Shown here one piece after another: positions 8,571 through 17,527 of a DNA stretch of 64,000 bases. Source of the DNA: Mycetocola_A sp015752285 (lineage in GTDB: Bacteria; Actinomycetota; Actinomycetes; Actinomycetales; Microbacteriaceae); assembly GCF_015752285.1 (NCBI RefSeq), contig NZ_JADOUY010000007.1, positions 45,500 through 109,499 of the forward strand, read 5' to 3'. Position numbers and translations under genes: made by a program. Each line of letters starts with the position of its first letter. The stretch's first letter is position 1. The notes beneath the pieces were generated by a model. That model was not told the DNA's origin, did not search any database, and saw only the letters and a program-made list of their open reading frames with translations.

Positions 8571-8616
8571 ACATCCGCTCGCTACCCTCTCCCTCTGCCG
8601 CGCCCGAACGCACGAT

Positions 8617-8646
8617 CGGCGTCCCGGATCGAAACCCGGAACGCCG
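8617..8646 (-). terminator. Hairpin after the terC-type gene
   Basis: An 11-bp stem with one G-U pair (8636-8646 with 8617-8627, CGGCGTTCCGG / CCGGGACGCCG) and an 8-nt loop lies 20 bp after the TerC stop. There is no strong U-tract, so it may be a weak terminator or an mRNA-stabilising hairpin. Confidence 0.5.
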
Positions 8647-8665
8647 ACGGCTGGAGCCGCGATCG

Positions 8666-9667
8666 TCAGTCGATCGAGACCGACTCTTTCGTGCGCGCGT
8701 CACGGCCGGATTTGATCAGGCTCGCGATCGTCGCGACGGCCATCGAGACGATGATCACGCCAAGCGACGTCCAGGTGTCGATCTCCGGTGCCCATTCGAT
8801 GTGCTGGCCGTTGTTGATGAACGGCAGCTCGTTCTCGTGCATGGCGTGCAGAACGAGCTTCACTCCGATGAAGGCGAGAATGAACGCGATGCCGTACTTG
8901 AGGTACTCAAGACGTTCGAGCAGTCCGCCGAGCATGAAGTAGAGCTGGCGAAGCCCCATGAGGGCGAAGATGTTCGCGGTGAACACGATGAACGGGCTCT
9001 GGGTGATTCCGAAGATGGCCGGGATCGAGTCGAGCGCGAACATCACGTCTGTGGTTCCGATGGCGATGAACACGACGAGCATCGGAGTCCACACCTTCTT
9101 GCCGTCGATGACGGTTCGGAGCTTCGAGTCGTGGAACTCCGGGGAGATGCTGATGTGGCGCTTCATGTAGGTGATGAGCGCGGTTTCGCCGTCTTCGGCA
9201 TCCTCGTTGTGCCCGAACGCCTGCTTCCATGCGGTGTAGAGCAGGAAAGCACCGAAGAGGTAGAACACCCAGCTGAAGCTCTCGATCAGCTGCGCCCCGA
9301 GGACGATGAAGATGCCACGGAAGATCAGGGCGATGATGATGCCGACCATGAGGACTTCCTGTTGCAGCCTCTTCGGCACCGAGAATCGAGCCATGATGAT
9401 CACGAACACGAAGAGGTTGTCGATCGACAGGCTGTACTCGGTCAGCCATCCCGCCAGGAACTGACCGGCGAACTCACCGCCTGAGATGAGGAACATCAGC
9501 CCGGCGAAGACCAGCGCGAGAGTGACGTAGAAGACGACCCACAGGGTCGATTCCTTCATCGACGGGATGTGCGGTCGTTTGACGACGAGCAGCAGGTCGG
9601 CGAGAAGGATCAGTCCGAGAACGACATACGAGCCGATTTCGAACCAGAGGGGCAATACCGGGTGCAT
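8666..9667 (-). CDS. TerC family integral membrane protein (probable Mn2+ exporter)
   Basis: Multi-span membrane protein of 333 residues. Hydrophobic segments run through WFEIGSYVVLGLILLADLLL, WVVFYVTLALVFAGLMFLIS and several later stretches. The TerC signature ACTEYSLSIDNLF-like segment is present as LTEYSLSIDNLFVFVIIMARF, and TTDVMFALDSIPAIFGIT repeats the acidic membrane motif. Members were named for tellurite resistance, but several export manganese. The ATG at 9667 (MHPVLPLWFE) follows a 5' leader that matches the yybP-ykoY riboswitch, which supports a manganese role. Substrate is inferred from family and leader. Confidence 0.88.
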   Translation of the reverse strand: MHPVLPLWFEIGSYVVLGLILLADLLLVVKRPHIPSMKESTLWVVFYVTLALVFAGLMFLISGGEFAGQFLAGWLTEYSLSIDNLFVFVIIMARFSVPKRLQQEVLMVGIIIALIFRGIFIVLGAQLIESFSWVFYLFGAFLLYTAWKQAFGHNEDAEDGETALITYMKRHISISPEFHDSKLRTVIDGKKVWTPMLVVFIAIGTTDVMFALDSIPAIFGITQSPFIVFTANIFALMGLRQLYFMLGGLLERLEYLKYGIAFILAFIGVKLVLHAMHENELPFINNGQHIEWAPEIDTWTSLGVIIVSMAVATIASLIKSGRDARTKESVSID

Positions 9668-9704
9668 CCGGGCCTTTCGGTGGGGGTGGTGTGGGTGCGG
9701 CGAA

Positions 9705-9813
9705 CGCCCGAAAGTCTCTCCCGCATCGGTCGGATACGACCGTGCCACGACGCCCGGGGTCTCATCGATGTGACCCGTGATGACGGATGCCGTGCTGAGG
9801 GATACTCCCCTTC
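9705..9813 (-). promoter_or_regulatory. Probable yybP-ykoY (Mn2+-sensing) riboswitch upstream of the TerC-type gene
   Basis: Read on the minus strand, the leader begins GCGAAGGGGAGTATCCC and ends GAGAGACTTTCGGGCG, matching the conserved 5' GGGGAGTA and 3' GAGAC(C/T)TT boxes of the yybP-ykoY RNA. Between them are CATCCGTCATCACGGGTC, CGATGAGACCCCGGGC and a TCGTATCCGACCGATG stem, in the order expected for the two coaxial arms. The ends can pair (CGAAG with CTTTCG) as P1. The element sits 38 bp before the start codon of the TerC gene, the classical genomic setting of this riboswitch. Confidence 0.75.
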
Positions 9814-9979
9814 GCAGGTTTACTGTAGTCGATTGTCCGACCGTGATTCGCACCGGCAGCCGCTGTGCGAATCGTCGTGCTGTTCCACGACGACGAGAAC
9901 TCGCAGGTCGGGCGCTCTAAGATCTAGACGCGCGGATCTCCGCGGCATCCTCTCGCCTTCACTGTCCCCAGGAGCCCCT

Positions 9980-10696
9980 GTGTCGTCATCCCCGCCCTCA
10001 CGCAGCCTTGCCGTTTCCAGCATCGGCTACATGATCTTCCTCAGCCGCTGGTTGCAGGCTCCGTTGTATCTCGGGCTCATCGTTGCCCAGCTCATCTACG
10101 TCTGGGTTTTCGTGCAGGAGTTGTGGCATCTCGGAGACGAGGTCATCAGCCACTCCGCAGACGTCACCGAGGCAAGCGTGATGCTCGCCGTGCTGGGCCT
10201 GATCGACGTCGTGATGATCGCGAACCTCCTCATCATGGTCATCATCGGCGGCTACGAGACCTTCGTGTCCAGGATCAACCTGAACGGCCACCCCGATCAG
10301 CCCGAGTGGCTTTCGCACGTCAATGCGAACGTTCTCAAGGTCAAACTGGCCATGGCCATCATCGGTATTTCCTCGATCCACCTGCTCAAGACCTTCATCG
10401 AGGTCGGAGACATGACGGATGCCGGCAGCGGGCAGGATCTCACCGGTGAGAACTACACCTCACAGGGGGTTCTCTGGCAGGTCGTCATCCACATGGTGTT
10501 CATCGTGTCTGCGCTTGCACTGGCCGCCATCGATCGGATGTCGAAGAATTCGGGGCATCCGCCGGTCGCAGTCGGAGGAACACCTGAAATCTCCGGCCCG
10601 GCCGGGTCCGGCGCGGCTGAGTACCGACTGGCCGACGGGCACGTCGCTCCTGACGCGATCGCCCGGGCGGCAGAGCACCCCGGCGTCCATCGCTGA
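9980..10696 (+). CDS. UPF0114 (YqhA-like) family membrane protein
   Basis: Protein of 238 residues with the conserved segment SRWLQAPLYLGLIVAQLIYV, three or four membrane spans (VMLAVLGLIDVVMIANLLIMVIIGGY and QVVIHMVFIVSALALAAID are clearest), and the loop WLSHVNANVLKVKLAMAIIG typical of UPF0114. The function of the family is unknown. The start is a GTG at 9980 with Shine-Dalgarno CAGGAG eight bases upstream; earlier in-frame sequence is not family-like. The last about 45 residues are hydrophilic. It is divergent from the TerC gene and shares the 312-bp intergenic region that carries the riboswitch. Confidence 0.85.
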   Translation: MSSSPPSRSLAVSSIGYMIFLSRWLQAPLYLGLIVAQLIYVWVFVQELWHLGDEVISHSADVTEASVMLAVLGLIDVVMIANLLIMVIIGGYETFVSRINLNGHPDQPEWLSHVNANVLKVKLAMAIIGISSIHLLKTFIEVGDMTDAGSGQDLTGENYTSQGVLWQVVIHMVFIVSALALAAIDRMSKNSGHPPVAVGGTPEISGPAGSGAAEYRLADGHVAPDAIARAAEHPGVHR

Positions 10697-10763
10697 ATCC
10701 GACGGGGTGGCTCTGACCCGGCGGGTGCAGGATCTGTGCAGACGCGGCTGACAAACTGAACTG

Positions 10764-12554
10764 ATGACCCTCGGAATCGAAGACTACGCACTGATCAGCG
10801 ATTGCTACACGGCAGGACTCGTCGGCTCCGACGGGAGCATCGACTGGCTATGCATGCCGCGCTACGACTCCGCGTCGATGTTCGGGGCCGTACTCGGCAC
10901 GGAGGACCACGGCAGGTGGTTGCTCGCTCCCGCCGACGAGACCGCAACCGCCCAGCGTCGTTATGAGGGTGACTCGTTCACGCTCATCACTCGATGGACG
11001 ACGGGCAGCGGAGTGGTCGAGGTCACCGACGTCATGCCTCGCGGTGATCATCGCGCCGACGTCATCCGTCGGGTTCGCGGGGTCTCCGGGCGGGTCGAGA
11101 TGACCCAGCGGGTGCGCATCAGGTTCGACTACGCGACTGCGATGCCGTGGGTGAGGAAAGTGCACGACGATGACGGCAGCACCGCCATCGTTGCGGTCGC
11201 CGGACCGGATGCCGTCATCATTCGAGGGCCGGAGATGTTCGCCACCGACCACGAGCACGCCGGCTCGTTCACCGTGGCCGAAGACGAGATCGTCGACATC
11301 ACCCTGACCTGGTTCCCCTCTCACCGCGAACTACCCGTGCCTCTCGACGTTGAGGCCCAGTTCGCGCTCACCCGCGACTGGTGGGAGGACTGGTCGGGCA
11401 TTTTCGAGCAGCACGGAGCATACGCAGACGAGGTGGCCCGGTCGCTGCTCGTCATGCGCGCGCTGACGCACGAGGAGACCGGCGGCATCGTTGCGGCGGC
11501 CACGACGTCGCTTCCTGAGATCTTCGGCGGCAGTCGCAACTGGGACTACCGTTACGTCTGGCTGCGGGATGCCTCCCTCGCCGTCACCGCGCTCCTGTCG
11601 TGCGGGATCACCGAAGGCGTCGACCGCTGGAGGGCCTGGCTGCTCCGCGCGATCGCCGGCGACCCGAAGGATGTCCAGATCATGTACGGCATCGGCGGCG
11701 AGCGGGACCTGCCGGAACGGGAACTGTCCCAGCTGCCGGGATACGCCGGGTCATCCCCTGTGCGGGTGGGGAACGCCGCTGCGCTCCAGTTCCAGTCCGA
11801 TGTCATCGGCGAAGTCATGGTCGCCCTGCACGATGCCCGTGCGGCCGGCGTCGTTGAGACCTCGTTCTCGTGGGCGCTGCAGCGCGCCCTGGTCGGATTC
11901 ATGGAGACCCACTGGCAGGCGCCGGACCAGGGCATCTGGGAGATCCGTGGTGAACCCCAGCGCTTCACCCATTCCCGGGTGATGATGTGGGCCGCGTTCG
12001 ACCGCGCCATCACCGCCGTGACCGACTTCGGCCTCGACGGCCCCGTCGACCGGTGGATCGAGATGCGTGCCCTCATTCGCGAGGAGATCGAGACAGAGGG
12101 CTTCGACGAGGAGCGGAACACCTATACCCAGTTCTACGGAACAACAGAGGTCGATGCGTCCTTGCTGCAGCTCGTCGATGTCGGCTATTGCCGACCGGAC
12201 AGCCCACGGATGCTCGGAACAGTTGCGGCCATCGAGAAGGACCTGCTGCGCGACGGGTTGCTGCTCAGGTACCGCACCGAGGCCGGGGTCGACGGAATTC
12301 CCGGCGACGAGCATCCGTTCCTCGCCTGCTCGTTCTGGCTTGTCTGCCACTACGCCCGGATCGATCGTCTCGACGATGCTCGCGCCCTGATGGACCGCCT
12401 TGTGGGGTTCTCGAACGACGTCGGCCTGCTCAGTGAGGAGTACGACGCGAAGAACGGGCGGCAGATGGGGAACACCCCGCAGGCGTTCTCTCACCTGGCG
12501 CTGGTGCAGGCCGCGAAGGCCATCAGGGCTGCTGAAGCGCGTCTGGCCGGGTGA
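10764..12554 (+). CDS. Glycoside hydrolase family 15 protein (glucoamylase/trehalase-like)
   Basis: Cytoplasmic (no signal peptide) enzyme of 596 residues. The N-terminal beta domain starts IEDYALISDCYTAGLVGSDG and SIDWLCMPRYDSAS, typical of bacterial GH15. The catalytic (alpha/alpha)6 barrel has GSRNWDYRYVWLRDASL, GIWEIRGEPQRFTHSRVMMW with the general acid about E393, and LLSEEYDAKNGRQMGN with the general base about E558/E559. Actinobacterial members of this type include trehalases as well as glucan-1,4-alpha-glucosidases, so the substrate is not settled. It stands 67 bp after UPF0114 and converges on the next gene with 7 bp between stops. Confidence 0.88.
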   Translation: MTLGIEDYALISDCYTAGLVGSDGSIDWLCMPRYDSASMFGAVLGTEDHGRWLLAPADETATAQRRYEGDSFTLITRWTTGSGVVEVTDVMPRGDHRADVIRRVRGVSGRVEMTQRVRIRFDYATAMPWVRKVHDDDGSTAIVAVAGPDAVIIRGPEMFATDHEHAGSFTVAEDEIVDITLTWFPSHRELPVPLDVEAQFALTRDWWEDWSGIFEQHGAYADEVARSLLVMRALTHEETGGIVAAATTSLPEIFGGSRNWDYRYVWLRDASLAVTALLSCGITEGVDRWRAWLLRAIAGDPKDVQIMYGIGGERDLPERELSQLPGYAGSSPVRVGNAAALQFQSDVIGEVMVALHDARAAGVVETSFSWALQRALVGFMETHWQAPDQGIWEIRGEPQRFTHSRVMMWAAFDRAITAVTDFGLDGPVDRWIEMRALIREEIETEGFDEERNTYTQFYGTTEVDASLLQLVDVGYCRPDSPRMLGTVAAIEKDLLRDGLLLRYRTEAGVDGIPGDEHPFLACSFWLVCHYARIDRLDDARALMDRLVGFSNDVGLLSEEYDAKNGRQMGNTPQAFSHLALVQAAKAIRAAEARLAG

Positions 12555-12561
12555 CGACCGC

Positions 12562-13572
12562 TCAGCGGCGCCCCGCAGCGAGCGACAGCAGACGCTCGAG
12601 CGGCCCTCGCCCGACGACCAGACGCCAGACGCTCGCGCCGGCCACCGACGCCACGGCCAGAGTGATCAGCAGCGGCCAGCCCGGATAGTCGGGTCCGCCG
12701 GCGTCCCGTGCGCCGGCGACCATGGCGAGCACGACGATCTGCACGGTGTACACCGTCAATGCCAGTGCCCCTGTTGCACCCACCGGCCAGAGCAGCCTGC
12801 GCATCAGACGGCCAGGCCCCTCCCCGCTCGTCGCGAGAAGGATCAGGCCTGTGAGGGCCATGACCGCTCCTCCCGATCCGACGATCTCCGCCATCGACGA
12901 TGAGTGGGCGGCGGCGGTGACCCCGGGGAGCACGGCTGCCATCCCGTAACCGAGAAGCGCGGATGCTGCTCCTCCGCCGATCATCCAGAGCTGGGTCCGT
13001 CGACGGCCGAGCCCTGACCGCGCCACGATGAGACCCGCGATGAGAACGGGGAGCCACACGAGAGCCGGGTACGTGCCGGTCAGGAGGTAGTCCCGCAGCA
13101 CATCGGTACCCGTCGTGCCTCCGTCCTCCCCCGGATCGACGAGGTCGGCCACCATCGGTGCACCGACGAGAAAGACACCAGCGATCGCAGCGAGCACCGG
13201 TCGAGCCAGAAACAGCATCGGCAGGAGGATCAGGAACATGATCGCGTAATAGTCCAGGATGATCGAGACCTCGCTGCCCATCGTGCCGAGAACGACCCCG
13301 AGCAGGAAGATACCGAGCGACCGGACGAGAATCACTCGACGGGTCCGCCCGCGCGATCCGGGCGGGAATGGGCGATCAGCGCCAGACAGGAGTCCGAGCG
13401 AGATCCCGGCCAGCGTGGCGAACAGCAACGACGGGCGGCCATCGACGAGAAGCTCGGCGTCACCGTCCCGCGGCACGGTGTGCGCAAAGAACATCCCGAG
13501 AATGGCCACCCCGCGCGCGATGTCGATACCGGCGATGCGGCCGACAGAGACCCGGCCGGGTTCCGTGATCAT
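12562..13572 (-). CDS. DUF418/DUF1624-type multi-span membrane protein
   Basis: Membrane protein of 336 residues with about nine hydrophobic segments. The N-terminal motif GRIAGIDIARGVAILGMFFAHT is the hallmark of the heparan-alpha-glucosaminide N-acetyltransferase-like and DUF418 families of membrane acyltransferases. LPVLIAGLIVARSGLGRR, LLWPVGATGALALTVYTVQI and a tail rich in Arg support DUF418. The substrate is unknown. It starts 13 bp after the stop of the ABC ATPase gene and may be the last gene of that operon; whether it works with the transporter is not shown by the sequence. Confidence 0.75.
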   Translation of the reverse strand: MITEPGRVSVGRIAGIDIARGVAILGMFFAHTVPRDGDAELLVDGRPSLLFATLAGISLGLLSGADRPFPPGSRGRTRRVILVRSLGIFLLGVVLGTMGSEVSIILDYYAIMFLILLPMLFLARPVLAAIAGVFLVGAPMVADLVDPGEDGGTTGTDVLRDYLLTGTYPALVWLPVLIAGLIVARSGLGRRRTQLWMIGGGAASALLGYGMAAVLPGVTAAAHSSSMAEIVGSGGAVMALTGLILLATSGEGPGRLMRRLLWPVGATGALALTVYTVQIVVLAMVAGARDAGGPDYPGWPLLITLAVASVAGASVWRLVVGRGPLERLLSLAAGRR

Positions 13573-13585
13573 CGCCGGGCCAACC

Positions 13586-15274
13586 TCACACCGTCGCGTC
13601 TGCCGACCGGAGCGACGCCAGTACCCGGCGGCGTTCAGCCTGCTCCACAGGGTCCGGCACAGGCAAGGAAGCCAAAAGTCGCTGGGTGTACGGGTCCTTC
13701 GGAGCTCCGAGCACCTCGGCGCCCGTTCCCTCCTCGATCAGTTTGCCGTGATAGAGCACGGCGATCCGGTCACTGAGGATGTCGACGACGGCGAGGTCGT
13801 GGCTGATGAACAGGGCGGCGAACCCGAGCTCGCTCTGCAACTCTGCGAAGAGTTCGAGAACCCGGGCCTGGACGGAGACATCGAGAGCGGAAGTCGGCTC
13901 GTCCGCGATGAGCAGAGAGGGGTCAAGCGCGAGCGCCCGAGCGAGGCTCGCGCGCTGGCGCTGGCCTCCACTGAGTTCGTGGGGGTACCTGCTGCCGAAC
14001 GCCTTCGGCAACTGCACCGCTTCGAGGAGTTCGCCGACCCGCTGGTTCACGGCTCGCTGGTCCATGCCCTTTCGGTGGACCTTGAGCGGCTCAGCCACAC
14101 ATTCGGTGATGGTGAGGAGCGGGTTGAAACTCGAAGCCGGGTCCTGGAAGACGAAACCGATGGAACTGCGCAGCGGACGGAAACGTCGCTCTTTCACGCC
14201 ATTCATCTCGGTGCCGAGTACCGTGAGCGATCCCCCGGACACGGCGGTGAGGCCGGCGATCGCGCGCCCGATGGTGGTCTTACCCGAACCGGACTCCCCC
14301 ACCAGGCCGACGACTTCACCCGGCGCGATGCTGAAACTCACGCCGTCGACGGCCACGAAACCGGGGCGACCCAGCCGGCCGGGGTACTCGATTCGCAGGT
14401 TCTCGGCTTTCACGACCGGGACGGCATCCGGATCGACCGGCGCCTTGCGTTCAGCCGCCTCGATCTTCTGCCCGATCCGCGGTACGGCGGCCAGGAGCTT
14501 TTGCGTGTAGGCGTTCTGCGGGTTCGCGAACAGGGTTGCGGCATCCGCCTCTTCGACGACCCGCCCCTGGTACATCACCGCGACGCGATCGGCGAGATCA
14601 GCGACGACTCCCATGTTGTGGGTGATCAGGACGATGGATGCCCCGAATTCGTCGCGACACCGGCGGAGGAGGTCGAGGATCTCAGCCTGTACGGTGACGT
14701 CGAGTGCGGTCGTCGGCTCGTCTGCGACGATGAGGCCCGGGTCGAGGACGAGCGCCATGGCGATGACGACGCGCTGCTTCTGCCCGCCGGAGAACTGGTG
14801 CGGGTAGAAATCGACGCGGGTTTCGGGATCGGGGATGCCGACCCGGGTGAGGATGTCTATGGCCAGGGCCCTGGCGGCTTTGCGGCTCAGTTTGCGGTCG
14901 TGGGCACGGAGTCCCTCGGCGATCTGCCAGCCGACCGTATAGACCGGATTCAACGCAGTAGACGGCTCCTGGAAGACCATCGACACGTCTGCGCCGCGGA
15001 TGCGGCGCAGTTCGTCTTTCGAGACGGAGACGACGTCGTTCTCGCTCGCGCCGTCCTTACTGCGCAGGATGATGGCACCTGACCTGGTAGCCGTGTCTGG
15101 CAGCAGGCCGAGGATGGTTTTGGCAGTGACCGTCTTGCCGCTGCCGGACTCGCCCACGATGGCGAGCACTTCACCTGGGGCGACTCTGAGGCTGACCTGG
15201 TCGACGGCTTTCACGGCGCCGGCATCCGTGGCGAACGAGACGTCGAGGTTGCGGATCTGGAGTACGTCGGTCAT
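13586..15274 (-). CDS. Dipeptide/oligopeptide ABC transporter, fused double ATPase (DppD-DppF)
   Basis: Cytoplasmic energising subunit of 562 residues containing two complete ABC domains in one chain. Domain 1 (about residues 1-260) has Walker A GESGSGKTVTAK, signature FSGGQKQRV and Walker B LIVADEPTTALDVT. Domain 2 (about 280-562) has GESGSGKTTIGR, LSGGQRQRAS and LLIADEPTSALDVSV. The C-terminal part of each carries the oligopeptide-transporter extension (DPYTQRLLASLPVPDP). The start overlaps the dppC stop by 4 bp. It follows dppA-dppB-dppC, completing a standard peptide importer. Confidence 0.93.
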   Translation of the reverse strand: MTDVLQIRNLDVSFATDAGAVKAVDQVSLRVAPGEVLAIVGESGSGKTVTAKTILGLLPDTATRSGAIILRSKDGASENDVVSVSKDELRRIRGADVSMVFQEPSTALNPVYTVGWQIAEGLRAHDRKLSRKAARALAIDILTRVGIPDPETRVDFYPHQFSGGQKQRVVIAMALVLDPGLIVADEPTTALDVTVQAEILDLLRRCRDEFGASIVLITHNMGVVADLADRVAVMYQGRVVEEADAATLFANPQNAYTQKLLAAVPRIGQKIEAAERKAPVDPDAVPVVKAENLRIEYPGRLGRPGFVAVDGVSFSIAPGEVVGLVGESGSGKTTIGRAIAGLTAVSGGSLTVLGTEMNGVKERRFRPLRSSIGFVFQDPASSFNPLLTITECVAEPLKVHRKGMDQRAVNQRVGELLEAVQLPKAFGSRYPHELSGGQRQRASLARALALDPSLLIADEPTSALDVSVQARVLELFAELQSELGFAALFISHDLAVVDILSDRIAVLYHGKLIEEGTGAEVLGAPKDPYTQRLLASLPVPDPVEQAERRRVLASLRSADATV

Positions 15275-16323
15275 GGTCGTCCTTCGTTCTCGAGCCCGGC
15301 GAGCCCGCCGGGACCCGCGGTGAGGGTACCGCCAGGAACGACGGAGGTTTCGGCGACGGTGCCGGAGGAGGCGCCGACCGCGCGACGGCCGCGCAGGCGG
15401 GGGTCGGCAAGGTCGTTGAGGCTTTCACCGACAAGGGTGACGCCGAGCACGCTGAGAACGATCGCCAGTCCGGGAGGGATGGAGGTCCACCAGATCCCGC
15501 TCGACACGTCGGAGAGGGCCTGCTTGAGGTCGAAGCCCCATTCGCTGGCCGATGTCGGTTCGATGCCGAAGCCGAGGAAGCCGAGCCCGGCGAGGGTGAG
15601 GATCGCCTCGGACGCGTTGAGCGTGAAGATCAGCGGCAGCGTGCGGGTGGCGTTGCGTAGGACATGCCGGAACATGATCCGAAGGTTGCTCGTCCCGACG
15701 ACCTTGGCGCTCTCGACGTACGCCTCTGATTTGATCCGCACCGTCTCTGCCCGGATGACCCGGAAATACTGCGGAATGAAAACGACGGTGATCGAGATCG
15801 CCGCGGCGAGGATACCGCCCCAGAGGCTCGACTGACCACCGGAGATCGCGATCGACATGACAATGGCGAGCAGCAGGGTCGGGAACGCGTAGATCGCGTC
15901 GCAGACGACGACGAGGATGCGGTCGAGCCAGCCCCCGAAGTAACCCGAGACAAGCCCGAGGGCGACGCCGGCGAAGATCGACAGCAGGACGGCCACGATG
16001 ACGACGCTGAGGCCGGTCTGGGCTCCCCAGATCACACGGGAGAGAACGTCATAACCGCCGACGGTTGTTCCGAGCAGGTGTTCGGCGCTCGGAGGACGCT
16101 GCGCGCCGAAGCTGCCGCTGTCATCACGCAGCTGGCTGTACCCGTACGGGGCCAGCAGCGGTGCGAGGAGGGCCGTGAGGACGAAGATGGCCGTGAGGAC
16201 AAGTCCGCCGACGAGCATGCCGCGCTGGATTCCCACGCTCTGGGAGAGCTGGTGCACGACGGGAAGACGACGCCAGAGACTGCGTTTTCTGGTCGGGGCC
16301 GGTGGAGTCGAAGTCGTCGACAT
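15271..16323 (-). CDS. Dipeptide/oligopeptide ABC transporter permease (DppC-like)
   Basis: Inner-membrane permease of 350 residues. It has a cytoplasmic basic N-terminus, first span GMLVGGLVLTAIFVLTALL, the periplasmic-type loop HLLGTTVGGYDVLSRVIWGA, and the EAA-like cytoplasmic loop YVESAKVVGTSNLRIMFRH that docks on the ATPase. The late RLRGRRAV segment is also family typical. The ATG at 16323 (MSTTSTPPAPT) is chosen. It starts 2 bp after the dppB stop and overlaps the fused ATPase by 4 bp. It pairs with DppB to form the pore. Confidence 0.92.
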   Translation of the reverse strand: MSTTSTPPAPTRKRSLWRRLPVVHQLSQSVGIQRGMLVGGLVLTAIFVLTALLAPLLAPYGYSQLRDDSGSFGAQRPPSAEHLLGTTVGGYDVLSRVIWGAQTGLSVVIVAVLLSIFAGVALGLVSGYFGGWLDRILVVVCDAIYAFPTLLLAIVMSIAISGGQSSLWGGILAAAISITVVFIPQYFRVIRAETVRIKSEAYVESAKVVGTSNLRIMFRHVLRNATRTLPLIFTLNASEAILTLAGLGFLGFGIEPTSASEWGFDLKQALSDVSSGIWWTSIPPGLAIVLSVLGVTLVGESLNDLADPRLRGRRAVGASSGTVAETSVVPGGTLTAGPGGLAGLENEGRP

Positions 16324-16325
16324 GG

Positions 16326-17432
16326 TCAGTACCTCACTCGCGGGTCGATGAGCGCCGCGATCACGTCGACGATGAAGTTGGTCAGGGCGACGATCACGGC
16401 GAGAAGAACGACGATGCCCTGAACGGCCACGAAATCTCGTGCCTGCAGGTACTCGGCGAGCTGGAAGCCGAGTCCCTTCCATTCGAAGGTGGTCTCGGTC
16501 AGCACGGCACCTCCGAGGAGGAGGGCGATCTGAAGGCCGATGACCGTGATGATCGGGATGAGTGCGGGGCGGTAGGCGTGCTTGGTGACGAGACGGTATT
16601 CGCTGACACCTCGCGAGCGGCCGGCATCCACATAGTCGGTGGAGAGCGTCCCGATGACGTTGGTCCGGACCAGACGGAGGAAGATGCCTGCGGTAAGCAG
16701 ACCGAGGGTGAGACCGGGAAGGACGGCGTGCGCGAGAACATCGCCGAGGATTCCCGGGTCGCCGATCCGGAGGGCGTCCCAGAGGTAGATGCCGGTCTTG
16801 CCCTCGAGCAGCTGCATCTCGAGTTCGGTGCTGGTCGTGCCGCGCCCCGAGACGGGGAGCACCTTCAGCCACACCGAGAACACGAGCTTGAGCAGCATTC
16901 CGGCGAAGAACACGGGCGTCGCGTAGAAGAGGATCGCGAGGATGCGCAGGATGGCATCCGGGGTCTTGTCACGGAAGTACGCGGCGATCATGCCGAGCGG
17001 GATTCCGACGATGAAAGCGACGATGAGCGCGTAGAAGGCGAGCTCGAGCGTCGCCGCACCGTAGGTGAAGAGCACTTCGATGACCGGGCGGTTGTCGCTC
17101 AGGGTGGTGCCGAAATCACCGGAGAAGATCTGCCCGACGTATTCCACGTACTGAACGAAGATGGGCCGGTCGTAGCCGGCCGCCGCGACACGCTCGGCGA
17201 GCTGGTCGGCGGTCAGACGATCGCCGAGTGCTGCAGTGATCGGGTCACCGGTCGTGCGCATCAGGATGAAGACGAGCGTGACCAGGATGAAGACAGTGGG
17301 GATGATGAGCAGGAACCGGATGACGAGATAACGCCAGAGACTTCCGCCTGAAGCCTTCCGGGTACGCGGGGGCGCTGGCGTCCGTGCGGGCGTTGATTTC
17401 CCGTTCGACGCCGGGATGGTGAGGGAACTCAG
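16326..17432 (-). CDS. Dipeptide/oligopeptide ABC transporter permease (DppB-like), apparent CTG start
   Basis: Inner-membrane permease. Family features are the N-terminal span WRYLVIRFLLIIPTVFILVT, MRTTGDPITAALGDRLT, the repeat region YVDAGRSRGVSEYRLVTKH (EAA loop) and the end ALIDPRVRY. The first ATG (17261) would delete the first membrane span, which every DppB has. Between the upstream in-frame stop (17436-17438) and that ATG there is no ATG, GTG or TTG. The only near-cognate codon with a ribosome-binding-like sequence (GGCAGG, seven bases away) is CTG at 17432, giving 368 residues. Unusual start or a local sequence change are both possible. Confidence 0.85.
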   Translation of the reverse strand: MSSLTIPASNGKSTPARTPAPPRTRKASGGSLWRYLVIRFLLIIPTVFILVTLVFILMRTTGDPITAALGDRLTADQLAERVAAAGYDRPIFVQYVEYVGQIFSGDFGTTLSDNRPVIEVLFTYGAATLELAFYALIVAFIVGIPLGMIAAYFRDKTPDAILRILAILFYATPVFFAGMLLKLVFSVWLKVLPVSGRGTTSTELEMQLLEGKTGIYLWDALRIGDPGILGDVLAHAVLPGLTLGLLTAGIFLRLVRTNVIGTLSTDYVDAGRSRGVSEYRLVTKHAYRPALIPIITVIGLQIALLLGGAVLTETTFEWKGLGFQLAEYLQARDFVAVQGIVVLLAVIVALTNFIVDVIAALIDPRVRY

Positions 17433-17460
17433 CGGTCAACCTGCCAATCACAAAGGTGTG

Positions 17461-17519
17461 TGCAGGGCGACCGGCCACAGCCGGTCACCCTGCACGGGGA
17501 GTCGGAGAGGTTCTCCGAC
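17461..17519 (-). terminator. Two hairpins between dppA and dppB
   Basis: Downstream of dppA on the minus strand a hairpin pairs 17501-17508 with 17512-17519 (GTCGGAGA/TCTCCGAC, loop of 3). It is followed by a longer one pairing TGCAGGG..CCGG (17461-17474) with CCGG..CCCTGCA (17481-17494). No U-tract follows. They probably protect the dppA mRNA 3' end and lower read-through into dppBC-DF, a common way to make more binding protein than permease. Confidence 0.6.
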
Positions 17520-17527
17520 CGGGTTGC

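Noticed and set aside
8535..8574. Alternative leuC leader peptide M-L-F-W-L-G-A-V-R-A-P-S from an ATG
   Set aside because: Its ATG precedes the -10 box TATTCT and would not be in the transcript; it has only two Leu codons.
13259..15082. 607-codon open frame on the plus strand opposite the fused ABC ATPase gene
   Set aside because: It has no protein family character and is the antisense shadow of a gene with complete Walker and signature motifs; high GC makes long antisense frames common.
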